Positions 42,010-49,811 of a DNA stretch of 64,000 bases are shown in pieces. The DNA comes from ZYF759 sp046297455 (GTDB lineage Bacteria; Pseudomonadota; Alphaproteobacteria; Rhizobiales; Rhizobiaceae). The translations under genes and the position numbers were made by a program. The notes under the pieces are model-generated. The model was given only the letters and a program-made list of their open reading frames with translations. It did not search any database and had not been told where the DNA came from. The stretch spans positions 102,140 to 166,139 of the forward strand of contig JBKBIT010000008.1 of the NCBI GenBank assembly GCA_046297455.1, in the 5' to 3' direction. Position 1 is the first letter of the stretch. Each line of letters begins with the position of its first letter.

Positions 42010-44097
42010 ATGGCACTCAACGACATTGCGATAGCGCCAACATCTCCGCGCCAATGGCGAGACGTCGGTCTGGCGGTTGGCATCATCGTCATTCTTGCGG
42101 TTCTTTTCCTGCCGATACCCGCGTTCATGATCGATCTCGGGCTGGCATTCTCCATTGCCGTCTCGGTGCTGATTCTCATGGTTGCGCTCTGGATCCAGCG
42201 CCCGCTCGACTTTTCGTCGTTCCCTACCATTCTGCTGATTGCAACCATGCTGCGCCTGTCGCTCAACATCGCGACAACACGCATGATCCTATCCAACGGC
42301 AACGAGGGCGTGAACGCCGCCGGGCACGTCATCGGCGGCTTCTCAAATCTCGTTATGGCCGGTGATTTCGTCATCGGCCTTATCGTCTTCCTGATTCTCA
42401 TCGTTGTGAACTTCGTCGTCATCACCAAGGGCGCGACCCGCATAGCGGAAGTGGGCGCACGCTTTACCCTGGACGCCATCCCGGGCAAGCAGATGTCGAT
42501 CGATGCCGATCTTTCCGCGGGCCTGATCAACGAGAAGGAAGCTCAGTCCAGGCGCCGGGAACTCGAAGAGGAAAGCTCCTTCTTCGGCTCCATGGACGGT
42601 GCCTCCAAATTCGTTCGCGGCGATGCGATCGCCGGTCTCTTGATCACCGCGATCAACATTGTCGGCGGCATCGCCATCGGCTATTCGCGCCACGGCATGT
42701 CGATGGCCGAATCCGCTGACATCTTCGTCAAGCTCTCGGTCGGCGATGGCCTCGTTACCCAGATCCCGGCACTGATCGTGTCGCTGGCCGCGGGCCTGCT
42801 GGTTTCCAAGGGCGGCACGCGCGGCTCGGCCGACAAGGCCGTTTTCGGACAGCTCGGCGCCTATCCCCGCGCGCTCTTCGTTGCAGCATCGCTGCTGTTC
42901 GTTCTCGCCTTCATGCCCGGACTGCCGGCCCTGCCCTTCCTTGCGCTCGGTGGCGCCATGGCCTCGATTGCCTATCTCGTCCCGCTGCGCCGCAAGCGCG
43001 CGGAAACCGCAGCTGCCGAGGTCGCGGACGAAAAGGAACGCAGCAAGCAGGAGGAAGAGAAGAACTCGCTGAAGAACTCGCTTGCGACGGCCGAAATCGA
43101 GCTCCTGATCGGCAAGCAGCTCTCGACCCGCCTGCTCACGTCGCATCAGGAACTGGCGTTCCGCATGGGCAAGATGCGCAAGAAGTTCGCCCAACAATAT
43201 GGTTTCGTTGTGCCGGACGTGAAGCTGACCGACGACTTCACAATTCCCCCGAAATGCTATCGCATCAAGATCCATGGCACGGTGGTCGCGGAATACGAAG
43301 TACGGGTCGGCGAGGTCATGGTCCTGATCGGCGGCGGTCCGGTGCCCGATATTCCGGGTGAGGAAGTCCGGGAGCCAGCCTTCGGCATGCGCGCCTTTTC
43401 CGTACCGGAGACCTTCACGGAAGATCTCAAGCGCGACCGCTTCGCCTTCGCCGACAACATGTCCGTGCTGCTTACCCATCTGAGCGAGGTCGTGCGTAAC
43501 AACCTGCCACAGCTTCTGTCCTACAAGGACATGAAGCTGCTGATCGATCGGCTCGATCCCGAATACAAGAAGCTCGTGGACGACGTGTGCTCTTCGCACA
43601 TCTCATTCCCCGGCTTCCAAGCGGTTCTCAAGCTGCTGCTCGCTGAACGCGTCTCGATCCGCAACCTGCACCTCATCATCGAAGCGGTGGCGGAGATCGC
43701 CCCCCATGTCCGGCGCACGGAACAGATCGTCGAGCATGTCCGCCTGCGCATGGCGCAGCAGATCTGCGGCGACCTGACCGAAGGCGGCATGTTGAACGTC
43801 CTCAGGCTCGGAAATCGCTGGGATCTCGCCTTCCACCAGGCCCTCAAGCGCGATCAGAAGGGCGAAGTTCGGGAGTTCGACATCGATCCACGACAGCTCG
43901 AGGAATTCGGCGAGGAGGCGACCAAGGCCATCCGGCATCATCTCGACGGGGGCAAGCATTTTGCGCTCGTTACCGCTCCGGAGGCCCGGCCTTATGTGCG
44001 CATGGTGGTGGAACGGCTGTTCCCGACCCTTACCGTGCTGAGCCATGTCGAGATCGCGCGCGGCGTCGAGGTGCGCGTCCTGGGCACCATTTCCTGA
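42010..44097 (+). CDS. flhA: flagellar export gate protein FlhA
   Basis: 695 residues from ATG 42010 (GGGAG about thirteen bases upstream), the normal FlhA length. The N-terminal half has about eight membrane segments with the FHIPEP motif region FSSFPTILLIATMLRLSLNIATTRMIL. A long cytoplasmic domain receives export substrates. It heads the unit with fliR and a FliJ-like gene. Confidence 0.97.
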   Translation: MALNDIAIAPTSPRQWRDVGLAVGIIVILAVLFLPIPAFMIDLGLAFSIAVSVLILMVALWIQRPLDFSSFPTILLIATMLRLSLNIATTRMILSNGNEGVNAAGHVIGGFSNLVMAGDFVIGLIVFLILIVVNFVVITKGATRIAEVGARFTLDAIPGKQMSIDADLSAGLINEKEAQSRRRELEEESSFFGSMDGASKFVRGDAIAGLLITAINIVGGIAIGYSRHGMSMAESADIFVKLSVGDGLVTQIPALIVSLAAGLLVSKGGTRGSADKAVFGQLGAYPRALFVAASLLFVLAFMPGLPALPFLALGGAMASIAYLVPLRRKRAETAAAEVADEKERSKQEEEKNSLKNSLATAEIELLIGKQLSTRLLTSHQELAFRMGKMRKKFAQQYGFVVPDVKLTDDFTIPPKCYRIKIHGTVVAEYEVRVGEVMVLIGGGPVPDIPGEEVREPAFGMRAFSVPETFTEDLKRDRFAFADNMSVLLTHLSEVVRNNLPQLLSYKDMKLLIDRLDPEYKKLVDDVCSSHISFPGFQAVLKLLLAERVSIRNLHLIIEAVAEIAPHVRRTEQIVEHVRLRMAQQICGDLTEGGMLNVLRLGNRWDLAFHQALKRDQKGEVREFDIDPRQLEEFGEEATKAIRHHLDGGKHFALVTAPEARPYVRMVVERLFPTLTVLSHVEIARGVEVRVLGTIS

Positions 44098-44126
44098 CCG
44101 GATGACGAAAGGTCGGTACCACCGAC

Positions 44127-44885
44127 ATGATCGGAGAGGTAACGGTAGAAACGGCGGTATTGGCCATCTTCCTGGCGTTCTGTCGGGTGGGTGCCTGCTT
44201 CATGTTGATGCCCGGCCTGTCGAGCGTGCGCGTACCGATGCAGGTCAGGCTCTTCATCTCCGTTGCGGTTAGCCTAGCGCTGTTTGCCCATATGTGGGAA
44301 TCCATCGTGCCGCTTGTGGAAACGGGGTCCGGCCAGCTTTTCACCCTGATCGGTTCCGAGCTTCTGATCGGCGCCGTAATCGGCCTGGTGGCTCGCTTCT
44401 ATCTCCTGGCAATCCAGTTCATCGCTTCCACGATAGCCATGGTGTCCGGCTTCAATGCCATGGTCAGCGTTTCCATCGAGGAAACCGACCCGCAATCGCC
44501 GCTGGCGGCGATCATCTCACTTTCGGCGTTGATCGTGTTGTTCGTCTTCGACTTCCACCACGCCATCCTGCGTGCGTTGGTAGACACTTACGAAATCATG
44601 CCCATCGAGGCTCTGTTCAACCCGCAGATCGCGCTCATCAGCCTCGCCGACACCATGTCGGACGCCTTCTTCGTCATGATCAGGCTGGGCAGCCCGTTTC
44701 TGGCCTACGCCATTCTCGTCAACCTTGCGATCGGCCTGGTCAACAAGCTCACGCCCCAGATCCCAATTTACTTCGTGGCGCTGCCCTTCGTCATCGCGGG
44801 TGCTCTAATCATGATGTATTTCGCCATCCCGCCGATGCTCAGCCTGATGGCTGACGGCTTCCTTCCATCGACAATCGGGCTGTGA
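44127..44885 (+). CDS. fliR: flagellar export gate protein FliR
   Basis: 252 residues with about six membrane segments. Family segments are FCRVGACFMLMPGLSSVRVPMQVR near the N-terminus and LGSPFLAYAILVNLAIGLVNKLTPQIPIYFVALPF in the C-terminal half. It is part of the FliP-FliQ-FliR channel. It begins 29 bases after flhA. Confidence 0.96.
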   Translation: MIGEVTVETAVLAIFLAFCRVGACFMLMPGLSSVRVPMQVRLFISVAVSLALFAHMWESIVPLVETGSGQLFTLIGSELLIGAVIGLVARFYLLAIQFIASTIAMVSGFNAMVSVSIEETDPQSPLAAIISLSALIVLFVFDFHHAILRALVDTYEIMPIEALFNPQIALISLADTMSDAFFVMIRLGSPFLAYAILVNLAIGLVNKLTPQIPIYFVALPFVIAGALIMMYFAIPPMLSLMADGFLPSTIGL

Positions 44886-44889
44886 CGCC

Positions 44890-45279
44890 ATGAGCAATTC
44901 GCGCAAGGACCGGCTCAAGAAAGTGCTGACCCTCCAGGAGCAGCTCAAGCGCCTTCATGAGACGCGGCATGCCATGCTTCTTTCGAGCGCGGTTGCCGCC
45001 CAGCGGGAGGCCGAGGAAATCGTTCAGCGCATCGGTGTCGAGGGTTCCCTCTCGGAGGTCTTCCCGGAAATCTATCACCGGCGGATTGCGAAGGCCAACC
45101 AGCAGCGCGTGGAGCGGCTTTCCCATGCCAGGGAGGAAGCCCAAAGGGTGGCCCAGGCCAATGTCCGAACCGACATCGTGGAACGCAACTACCGCGAGGC
45201 ACTGCGTGAGGACGAACGCTATCGCATTGAAAAGGAACAGCTTGAGAATGTCGAACGACGCCACAGATCGGTCAAGTAA
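44890..45279 (+). CDS. FliJ-like coiled-coil protein
   Basis: 129 residues, almost entirely helical and highly charged, with no membrane segment. The stretch KDRLKKVLTLQEQLKRLHETRHAMLL and the later RVERLSHAREEAQRVAQANVRTDIVERNYREALREDERYR form an antiparallel coiled-coil pattern like FliJ, the export chaperone-escort that contacts FliI and FlhA. Size and position (right after fliR) fit. Sequence identity to FliJ is too weak to be certain. Confidence 0.65.
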   Translation: MSNSRKDRLKKVLTLQEQLKRLHETRHAMLLSSAVAAQREAEEIVQRIGVEGSLSEVFPEIYHRRIAKANQQRVERLSHAREEAQRVAQANVRTDIVERNYREALREDERYRIEKEQLENVERRHRSVK

Positions 45280-45280
45280 G

Positions 45281-45304
45281 CCTGCCGCAAGCTAATCCGG
45301 CTAT
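45281..45304 (+). promoter_or_regulatory. flagellar class II promoter-like element upstream of the rod-binding protein gene
   Basis: CCTGCCGCAAG, nine bases, CTAT; 39 bases before TTG 45344. Two mismatches in the left box and one in the right box. Confidence 0.6.
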
Positions 45305-45343
45305 TCATTCTACCCGTAGCCTGACAGACAAGAGGATAATGGA

Positions 45344-45886
45344 TTGGCTGCCTCTCTTCCGACCGACATCATTATGGACGTGGTTCGAGCCGCCGATCCC
45401 GAGAGGGTTCAGGCAGCGCGCGATCGCCTCGCCGCCTTTGCCGGACAGTCCATATCTCCAACTGAATTTGCCACCCGGCTGGACGCGGCGGCGACCCGTT
45501 CCACGTCGTCGGTAAACGCAGAGCCGTTCCAGCAGTTCGAGGCCTTCGTGCTGCAGTCCTTCATCGAGAACATGCTGCCTGAAGACACCGATTCCGTCTA
45601 TGGCGGCGGTCTGGCGGGTGGATACTGGAAGTCGATGATGGCGGAACAGCTTGCCGGGCAGATGGCCAAGGCTGGTGGCATCGGTATCGCCGACAGGATC
45701 CTAGCCGACCATTTTGCGCGTGTCGGGCAGGAACCGCCGAGTGGCGAGGACGCGTTGAGTCTGGACAGACGAGATGCAGAGGCCCGCAACCTCACATCTC
45801 AGGCAATAGTGCATGAAATCCAGCGCCGAATCGGTGGTGGATTGGGGAACAGCAGCGGTCTGTTGACCGATCGCAATGAAGGATAA
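45344..45886 (+). CDS. flagellar rod-binding protein (FlgJ N-terminal type)
   Basis: 180 residues from TTG 45344, with AGAGGA seven bases upstream. The core FEAFVLQSFIENMLPEDTDSVYGGGLAGGYWKSMMAEQLAGQMAKAGGIGIAD is the rod-binding domain of FlgJ (also called CheL-type in alphaproteobacteria). The muramidase half of FlgJ is missing; its job is probably done by the transglycosylase at 35090. It would act as rod scaffold in the periplasm. It overlaps the next gene by eleven bases. Confidence 0.88.
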   Translation: MAASLPTDIIMDVVRAADPERVQAARDRLAAFAGQSISPTEFATRLDAAATRSTSSVNAEPFQQFEAFVLQSFIENMLPEDTDSVYGGGLAGGYWKSMMAEQLAGQMAKAGGIGIADRILADHFARVGQEPPSGEDALSLDRRDAEARNLTSQAIVHEIQRRIGGGLGNSSGLLTDRNEG

Positions 45887-46304
45887 GCCAAAAGTGACAA
45901 ATCCCGCGCCAACCAGCGAACGCACGATGCCCGCTGCAGCCGTTCAAGAAGCGCCGGTGAACCTCGTCTCGATCATCAATCGCATAGAGGATGCCATCGA
46001 GCGAGAGACGGCCGCCATCCGCAAGGATATCAATTTCGATATCAGGGAATCGAACAGCCGCAAGAGCCGTTATCTCTACGAATTCTCGCGCGCGACCAAA
46101 GGCCTCGGCGTGGACGATCTGCGACCAGAACACCGCGAAGGCATTCTCAGGTTGCGACGCAAGCTCGAAATCAATGAGCGCACGGTGCTGGCGCACCTCA
46201 ACGCTGTGGCCGAGGTTGCCGCCATGATACAAAAGGCAATCGAAACGTCGGACGGTGACGGAACCTATTCGGCAGGTGCGTTCGCCAGGGAAGCGGTCGG
46301 ATGA
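45876..46304 (+). CDS. FlgN-like candidate export chaperone
   Basis: 142 residues, soluble. A Pro/Ala-rich start (about 1-30) is followed by two long helices, VNLVSIINRIEDAIERETAAIRKDINFDIRESNSRKSRYLYEFSRA and a second over residues 85-125. The two-helix build with a conserved ESNSRKSRYLYE core resembles FlgN, the chaperone of FlgK and FlgL. The match is structural in style only. Translation is coupled to both neighbours by overlaps. Confidence 0.6.
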   Translation: MKDKPKVTNPAPTSERTMPAAAVQEAPVNLVSIINRIEDAIERETAAIRKDINFDIRESNSRKSRYLYEFSRATKGLGVDDLRPEHREGILRLRRKLEINERTVLAHLNAVAEVAAMIQKAIETSDGDGTYSAGAFAREAVG

Positions 46305-46786
46305 TAAAATTCGCGGCGGCCGCCATCTGGATTATCGTTGTCACCGCGGGCACCGTGCTGTTCGCCTATCAAAGTGGTGACGATCAGGCCGAGGTTGACG
46401 TTGAGGCAACGCTCTTTGCCGGGCTGGAGTACGTCAAGACGGACGTGATTTCCGTCCCCGTAATCAAGGACAATGCCGTCTACGGCTATTTCCTGGCCCG
46501 CCTTGTCTACACGGCCGAGGCCAAACGGCTGAACCAGATGGTAATGCCGCCCGAAGCGATCATTCACGATGAGGTCTATACCCACCTCTTCGCCAATCCC
46601 CAGATCGATTTCACCCGCCGCGATACGCTTGATCTCGATGCCTTTCGCAACGGGATCCGGGAAAGTGTGAACCAGCGCGTCGGCGAACCGCTGATCAGGG
46701 ACGTGCTGATTGAGCAGATGGACTTCCTCAGCAAGGCAGACATCCGCGACAGCATGATGCGCGGCGTCGTGGCGAACGACCTCTAG
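46301..46786 (+). CDS. membrane-anchored protein ending the flagellar island
   Basis: 161 residues, not recognised. One N-terminal helix (about 4-24) precedes a soluble domain of about 135 residues with AVYGYFLARLVYTAEAKRLNQMVMPPEAIIHDEVYTHLF. It overlaps the previous gene by four bases (ATGA), so it belongs to the same unit. The periplasmic domain has FliL-like size, but no clear relation was found. It ends four bases from the convergent crotonase gene. Confidence 0.7.
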   Translation: MIKFAAAAIWIIVVTAGTVLFAYQSGDDQAEVDVEATLFAGLEYVKTDVISVPVIKDNAVYGYFLARLVYTAEAKRLNQMVMPPEAIIHDEVYTHLFANPQIDFTRRDTLDLDAFRNGIRESVNQRVGEPLIRDVLIEQMDFLSKADIRDSMMRGVVANDL

Positions 46787-46790
46787 GCGA

Positions 46791-47606
46791 TCAGCTGAAG
46801 CGCGGCTTGCGCTTTTCAAGGAAGGCCCGCAAGCCTTCCTTTGCATCGGGCCCGCTTTGCGATAGGGCCGCACTCAGGCTCTCCGCATAGAGACCATCCG
46901 ATCGCGACATGTCGTTGATGCGCGAAATGGACTGGATGATCAGGTAGTTGACGAGCGACGCGTTGTCGGCGATGCCCTCCGCCAGTTCCTGTGCCTTGGC
47001 CAGTCCTTCGCCCTCACCTACGAGGTAGTGCGAAAGGCCGAGCGCCTGGCCGTTCTCTGCATCATACTCGCGTCCTGTAAGCATCATTTCGGTCATCCTG
47101 TCGGGTCCCAGGATACGACCCACGCGAACGGTCGCCCCACCGCCGACAAAGATGCCGCGCTTGCCCTCAGGCAGCCTGTACCGCACGGACGGTTCTGCGA
47201 TCCGCACATGCGTGGAGGTAGCGATCTCGAGACCGCCGCCCATGACAGCGCCTGTCATGACCGACACGACGGGGACACCGGAAAACTGGATCCGATCCAT
47301 CAGCTCGTGCCAGCTCCGCGAATGACGCATCACCTCTGCCGGTTCACGCTCCGACTGCTCGGCCAGGTCGAGACCGGAAGAATAATGCCCACCGGCACCA
47401 TGCAGGATCACGACCCGCACGCCGTCTGGAATATGCTCGAAAAATGCGCGCATTTCGTCGAGCAGGGAATCGTTGATCGCGTTGCGCTTGTCGGGCCTGT
47501 TGATTGTCAGCCGCGCGACCCGTCCAGCAGTTTCCACCATCAGCAGGCAGTCCCTAGCCGATCGCGCGGTTGCAAGTGCTGTCATGTATCCGATGTCCCC
47601 GTCCAT
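46791..47606 (-). CDS. enoyl-CoA hydratase/isomerase (crotonase) family protein
   Basis: About 271 residues from ATG 47606 (GGGGG just upstream); ATG 47585 is an alternative. The crotonase oxyanion-hole segments HGAGGHYSSGLDL and GAVMGGGLEIAT are present, and a possible catalytic Glu lies in YRLPEGKRGIF. It is divergent from the TRAP binding protein and near a CoA ligase and a MarR regulator. I infer it acts on an aromatic enoyl-CoA (hydration or hydratase-lyase), as in ferulate and p-coumarate pathways. A general fatty-acid role is also possible. Confidence 0.85.
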   Translation of the reverse strand: MDGDIGYMTALATARSARDCLLMVETAGRVARLTINRPDKRNAINDSLLDEMRAFFEHIPDGVRVVILHGAGGHYSSGLDLAEQSEREPAEVMRHSRSWHELMDRIQFSGVPVVSVMTGAVMGGGLEIATSTHVRIAEPSVRYRLPEGKRGIFVGGGATVRVGRILGPDRMTEMMLTGREYDAENGQALGLSHYLVGEGEGLAKAQELAEGIADNASLVNYLIIQSISRINDMSRSDGLYAESLSAALSQSGPDAKEGLRAFLEKRKPRFS

Positions 47607-47641
47607 CGCCCCCAGCGCCGCCAGCGCCGCTCGAAAAATTA

Positions 47642-47662
47642 TTAGTTGCGTATCATAACAAT
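47642..47662. promoter_or_regulatory. possible second MarR operator between the crotonase and dctP genes
   Basis: TAACAAT (47656-47662) matches one half of the strong palindrome at 51687-51731. The facing half (TTAGTTG, 47642-47648) matches four of seven bases at the same seven-base spacing. It is in the right place to control both divergent genes, but the half-site match alone is weak. Confidence 0.35.
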
Positions 47663-47731
47663 TGACGAAGCTACAAGTCTCGGCTCTCTTTGTGATCCGA
47701 CCCATTCAGGTCGACACAGGGAGGCAGTTTT

Positions 47732-48748
47732 ATGAAATCTATCGTCAAGCTGGGTCTGGCGACCCTGCTCGCCACCACCGCTTACTCCGCCAACGCCCAG
47801 GAGGTGCAGATGCGCCTCTCGCACTGGGTACCGGCCACGCACCCCGTTCACGTGATGGGTCTGGCCGATTGGACGCAGTCGATCCACGAAGCGTCGGAGG
47901 GCCGCATCGAGATCACCATCTATCCGGGACAGCAGCTGGGCGCAGCACCCGACCACTACGACATGGCCCGCGACGGCATCGCCGACATCACCTATACCAA
48001 CCCCGGCTACCAGGCCGGTCGGTTCCCGATCTATGGCCTCGCCGAGATTCCCTTCCACGGCAACAATGCCGTCGATGGCGCTGCCGCTCTGCACGAGTGG
48101 TACGAGCCGATCGCCGAAACCGAAATGTCGGACGTCTATTTCTGCCTGATCAACCCGCACGACCCCGGCACGATCCACGCACGTGTGCCGATCCGGGTGC
48201 CGGCCGACATCGAGGGCAAGAACATCCGCCCTGCGCATGCTACCATGGCTCGCTTCGTGTCGTCGCTGGGCGGCAACGCCTATCAGGTTCCCGCGCCGGA
48301 AGCCCGCGACGCCATCTCGCGCGGCATCGCGGACGCGATCACCTTCCCGTGGAACTCGATCTACATTTTCGGTATCGATGCCGCGGTCAATTACAGCCTC
48401 GACATGCCGTTCTACCTGTCGTCGCAGATGCTGCTCTTCAACCGCGCGGTCATCGACGGGCTGTCGGAAGAAAATCGCCAGGTGATCGAGGATCACTGCA
48501 CACCGGAATGGTCCAAGCGGTTTTCGACCGGCTGGGCCGAGAACGAGTATTCCGGCCGTCAGAAGATGCTCGACAACCCCGACCACGAGGTCTACACGCC
48601 GACCGAGGAAGAAGTCGCTCTCTGGCGGGCTGCCGCCGAGCCGCTTTTGGAGCAGTGGCGCGCTGACGTCGAAGCCGTGGGCGCCGACGCGGACGAACTC
48701 TACCAGTCCTATATCGACGCTCTGGAACGGCATAACTCGCTGTTCTAA
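47732..48748 (+). CDS. TRAP transporter substrate-binding protein (DctP), without adjacent permeases
   Basis: 338 residues with a signal peptide (about 1-22, ending YSANAQE). Typical DctP segments are MRLSHWVPATHPVHVMGLADWTQSIHEASEGRIEITIYPGQQLG and the later AFPW-like ITFPWNSIYIFGIDAAVNYSL. It captures a carboxylate in the periplasm. No DctQ or DctM gene lies beside it; the only DctQM in the window is 46 kb away. Neighbours point to an aromatic acid as ligand. Confidence 0.93.
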   Translation: MKSIVKLGLATLLATTAYSANAQEVQMRLSHWVPATHPVHVMGLADWTQSIHEASEGRIEITIYPGQQLGAAPDHYDMARDGIADITYTNPGYQAGRFPIYGLAEIPFHGNNAVDGAAALHEWYEPIAETEMSDVYFCLINPHDPGTIHARVPIRVPADIEGKNIRPAHATMARFVSSLGGNAYQVPAPEARDAISRGIADAITFPWNSIYIFGIDAAVNYSLDMPFYLSSQMLLFNRAVIDGLSEENRQVIEDHCTPEWSKRFSTGWAENEYSGRQKMLDNPDHEVYTPTEEEVALWRAAAEPLLEQWRADVEAVGADADELYQSYIDALERHNSLF

Positions 48749-48765
48749 GGCACGCCTTTAATGCG

Positions 48766-48789
48766 GGCGGACCGGATATCCGGTCCGCC
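48766..48789. terminator. perfect 24-base palindrome between dctP and the DUF3237 gene
   Basis: Fully self-complementary around GATATC, with ten-base arms GGCGGACCGG and its complement if ATAT is the loop. It follows the dctP stop by 17 bases. There is no T-run, so it may limit read-through to the DUF3237-MarR pair or stabilise dctP mRNA. Confidence 0.6.
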
Positions 48790-48814
48790 TTCACCTTCGA
48801 GGAGGCTGGCCAAC

Positions 48815-49270
48815 GTGGGCATTGAACTCCGCCATTTGTGCGACCTGGACGTGGAGCTCGCCGCTCCCATGGAACTGGGCACTCCGCCGCGCGGACGCCG
48901 ACGCATCATTCCGATCATTGGCGGCACCGTTACCGGCGAAAGGCTTTCCGGCCGCGTCCTGAATCTCGGGGCGGACTGGCAGACAGTGTTCTCCGATCAT
49001 TCGGCCGAACTGGACACGCGCTACGCCATCGAGACGCATGACGGGGCTTCGATCGATGTGCGCAATTTCGGTTTCCGCCACGGACCGCCGGAAGTGATCG
49101 AGGCGCTGGCACGTGGGGAGCCTGTCGATCCGTCTCGCTACTACATGCGAACCCACCCGCGTCTCGAGACGGGCGATCCTCGCTACGCTTGGCTGAACCG
49201 AACCATCTTCGTCGGCACGGGCTCACGCCAGCCCAGCAGCGTGAAGATTACCATCTTCGAAGTTCTATGA
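48815..49270 (+). CDS. DUF3237 family protein
   Basis: 151 residues from GTG 48815 with GGAGG about ten bases upstream. It is a small beta-rich protein with the family segments PRGRRRIIPIIGGTVTGERLSGRVLNLGADWQ, ETHDGASIDVRNFGFRHG and WLNRTIFVGTG near the end. Function unknown; it has no signal peptide. Members of this family often lie near CoA-dependent and aromatic degradation genes. Its stop overlaps the MarR gene by four bases (ATGA). Confidence 0.87.
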   Translation: MGIELRHLCDLDVELAAPMELGTPPRGRRRIIPIIGGTVTGERLSGRVLNLGADWQTVFSDHSAELDTRYAIETHDGASIDVRNFGFRHGPPEVIEALARGEPVDPSRYYMRTHPRLETGDPRYAWLNRTIFVGTGSRQPSSVKITIFEVL

Positions 49271-49791
49271 GCGGCAAGCGGCAAGCCAAGTCGGCCGGAA
49301 AATCGGTCCGTTCGGGTGCCGGCGAGCCTGAGGGCCTGCTCGTGGGCAATATTCCGGAAATGGACGACATCGTCGGCTACAAGCTGCGGCGGGCGCAGCT
49401 TGGTGTCTTCCAGGATTTCATAGAGAGTTTCGCCAAGCTCAAGCTGCGCCCGGCAGAATTCTCGGTACTGGCCGTCATCGGCCGCAAACCTGGGCAAAAG
49501 CAAAGCGAGATCGCCGAGCAACTTGGGATCAAGCGTGCCAACTTCGTCGCGCTCATGGACGGACTTGAGCGTCGTGGGCTCGCCGAAAGACGCAAGTCAC
49601 AACATGACAAGCGCTCGCACGCGGTGCACCTCACCGAAGCAGGCGTCCGTTTCGTCAACCGCATGAGCGATGTCTGGGACCGGCACGAATCCAGGGTCGT
49701 CGAGCAGCTTGGCGGACCGGAAGAGAAGGCGCGACTGATCGCCCTGCTCGACCGGCTGCACCAATGGAAATCGCCGACCGAAAAAGGATAG
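49267..49791 (+). CDS. MarR family transcriptional regulator
   Basis: 174 residues from ATG 49267. A basic N-terminal tail (about 1-25) is followed by the MarR winged helix (KLRPAEFSVLAVIGRKPGQKQSEIAEQLGIKRANFVALMDGLERRGLAERRKSQHDKRSHAVHLTEAG). It is coupled to DUF3237 by overlap and convergent with the CoA ligase gene. A perfect palindrome at the ligase start is its most likely operator. By analogy with CouR or FerR-type regulators, an aryl-CoA thioester would release it; this is inference. Confidence 0.9.
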   Translation: MSGKRQAKSAGKSVRSGAGEPEGLLVGNIPEMDDIVGYKLRRAQLGVFQDFIESFAKLKLRPAEFSVLAVIGRKPGQKQSEIAEQLGIKRANFVALMDGLERRGLAERRKSQHDKRSHAVHLTEAGVRFVNRMSDVWDRHESRVVEQLGGPEEKARLIALLDRLHQWKSPTEKG

Positions 49792-49811
49792 CCATCGGCT
49801 ACCCCGATTGC

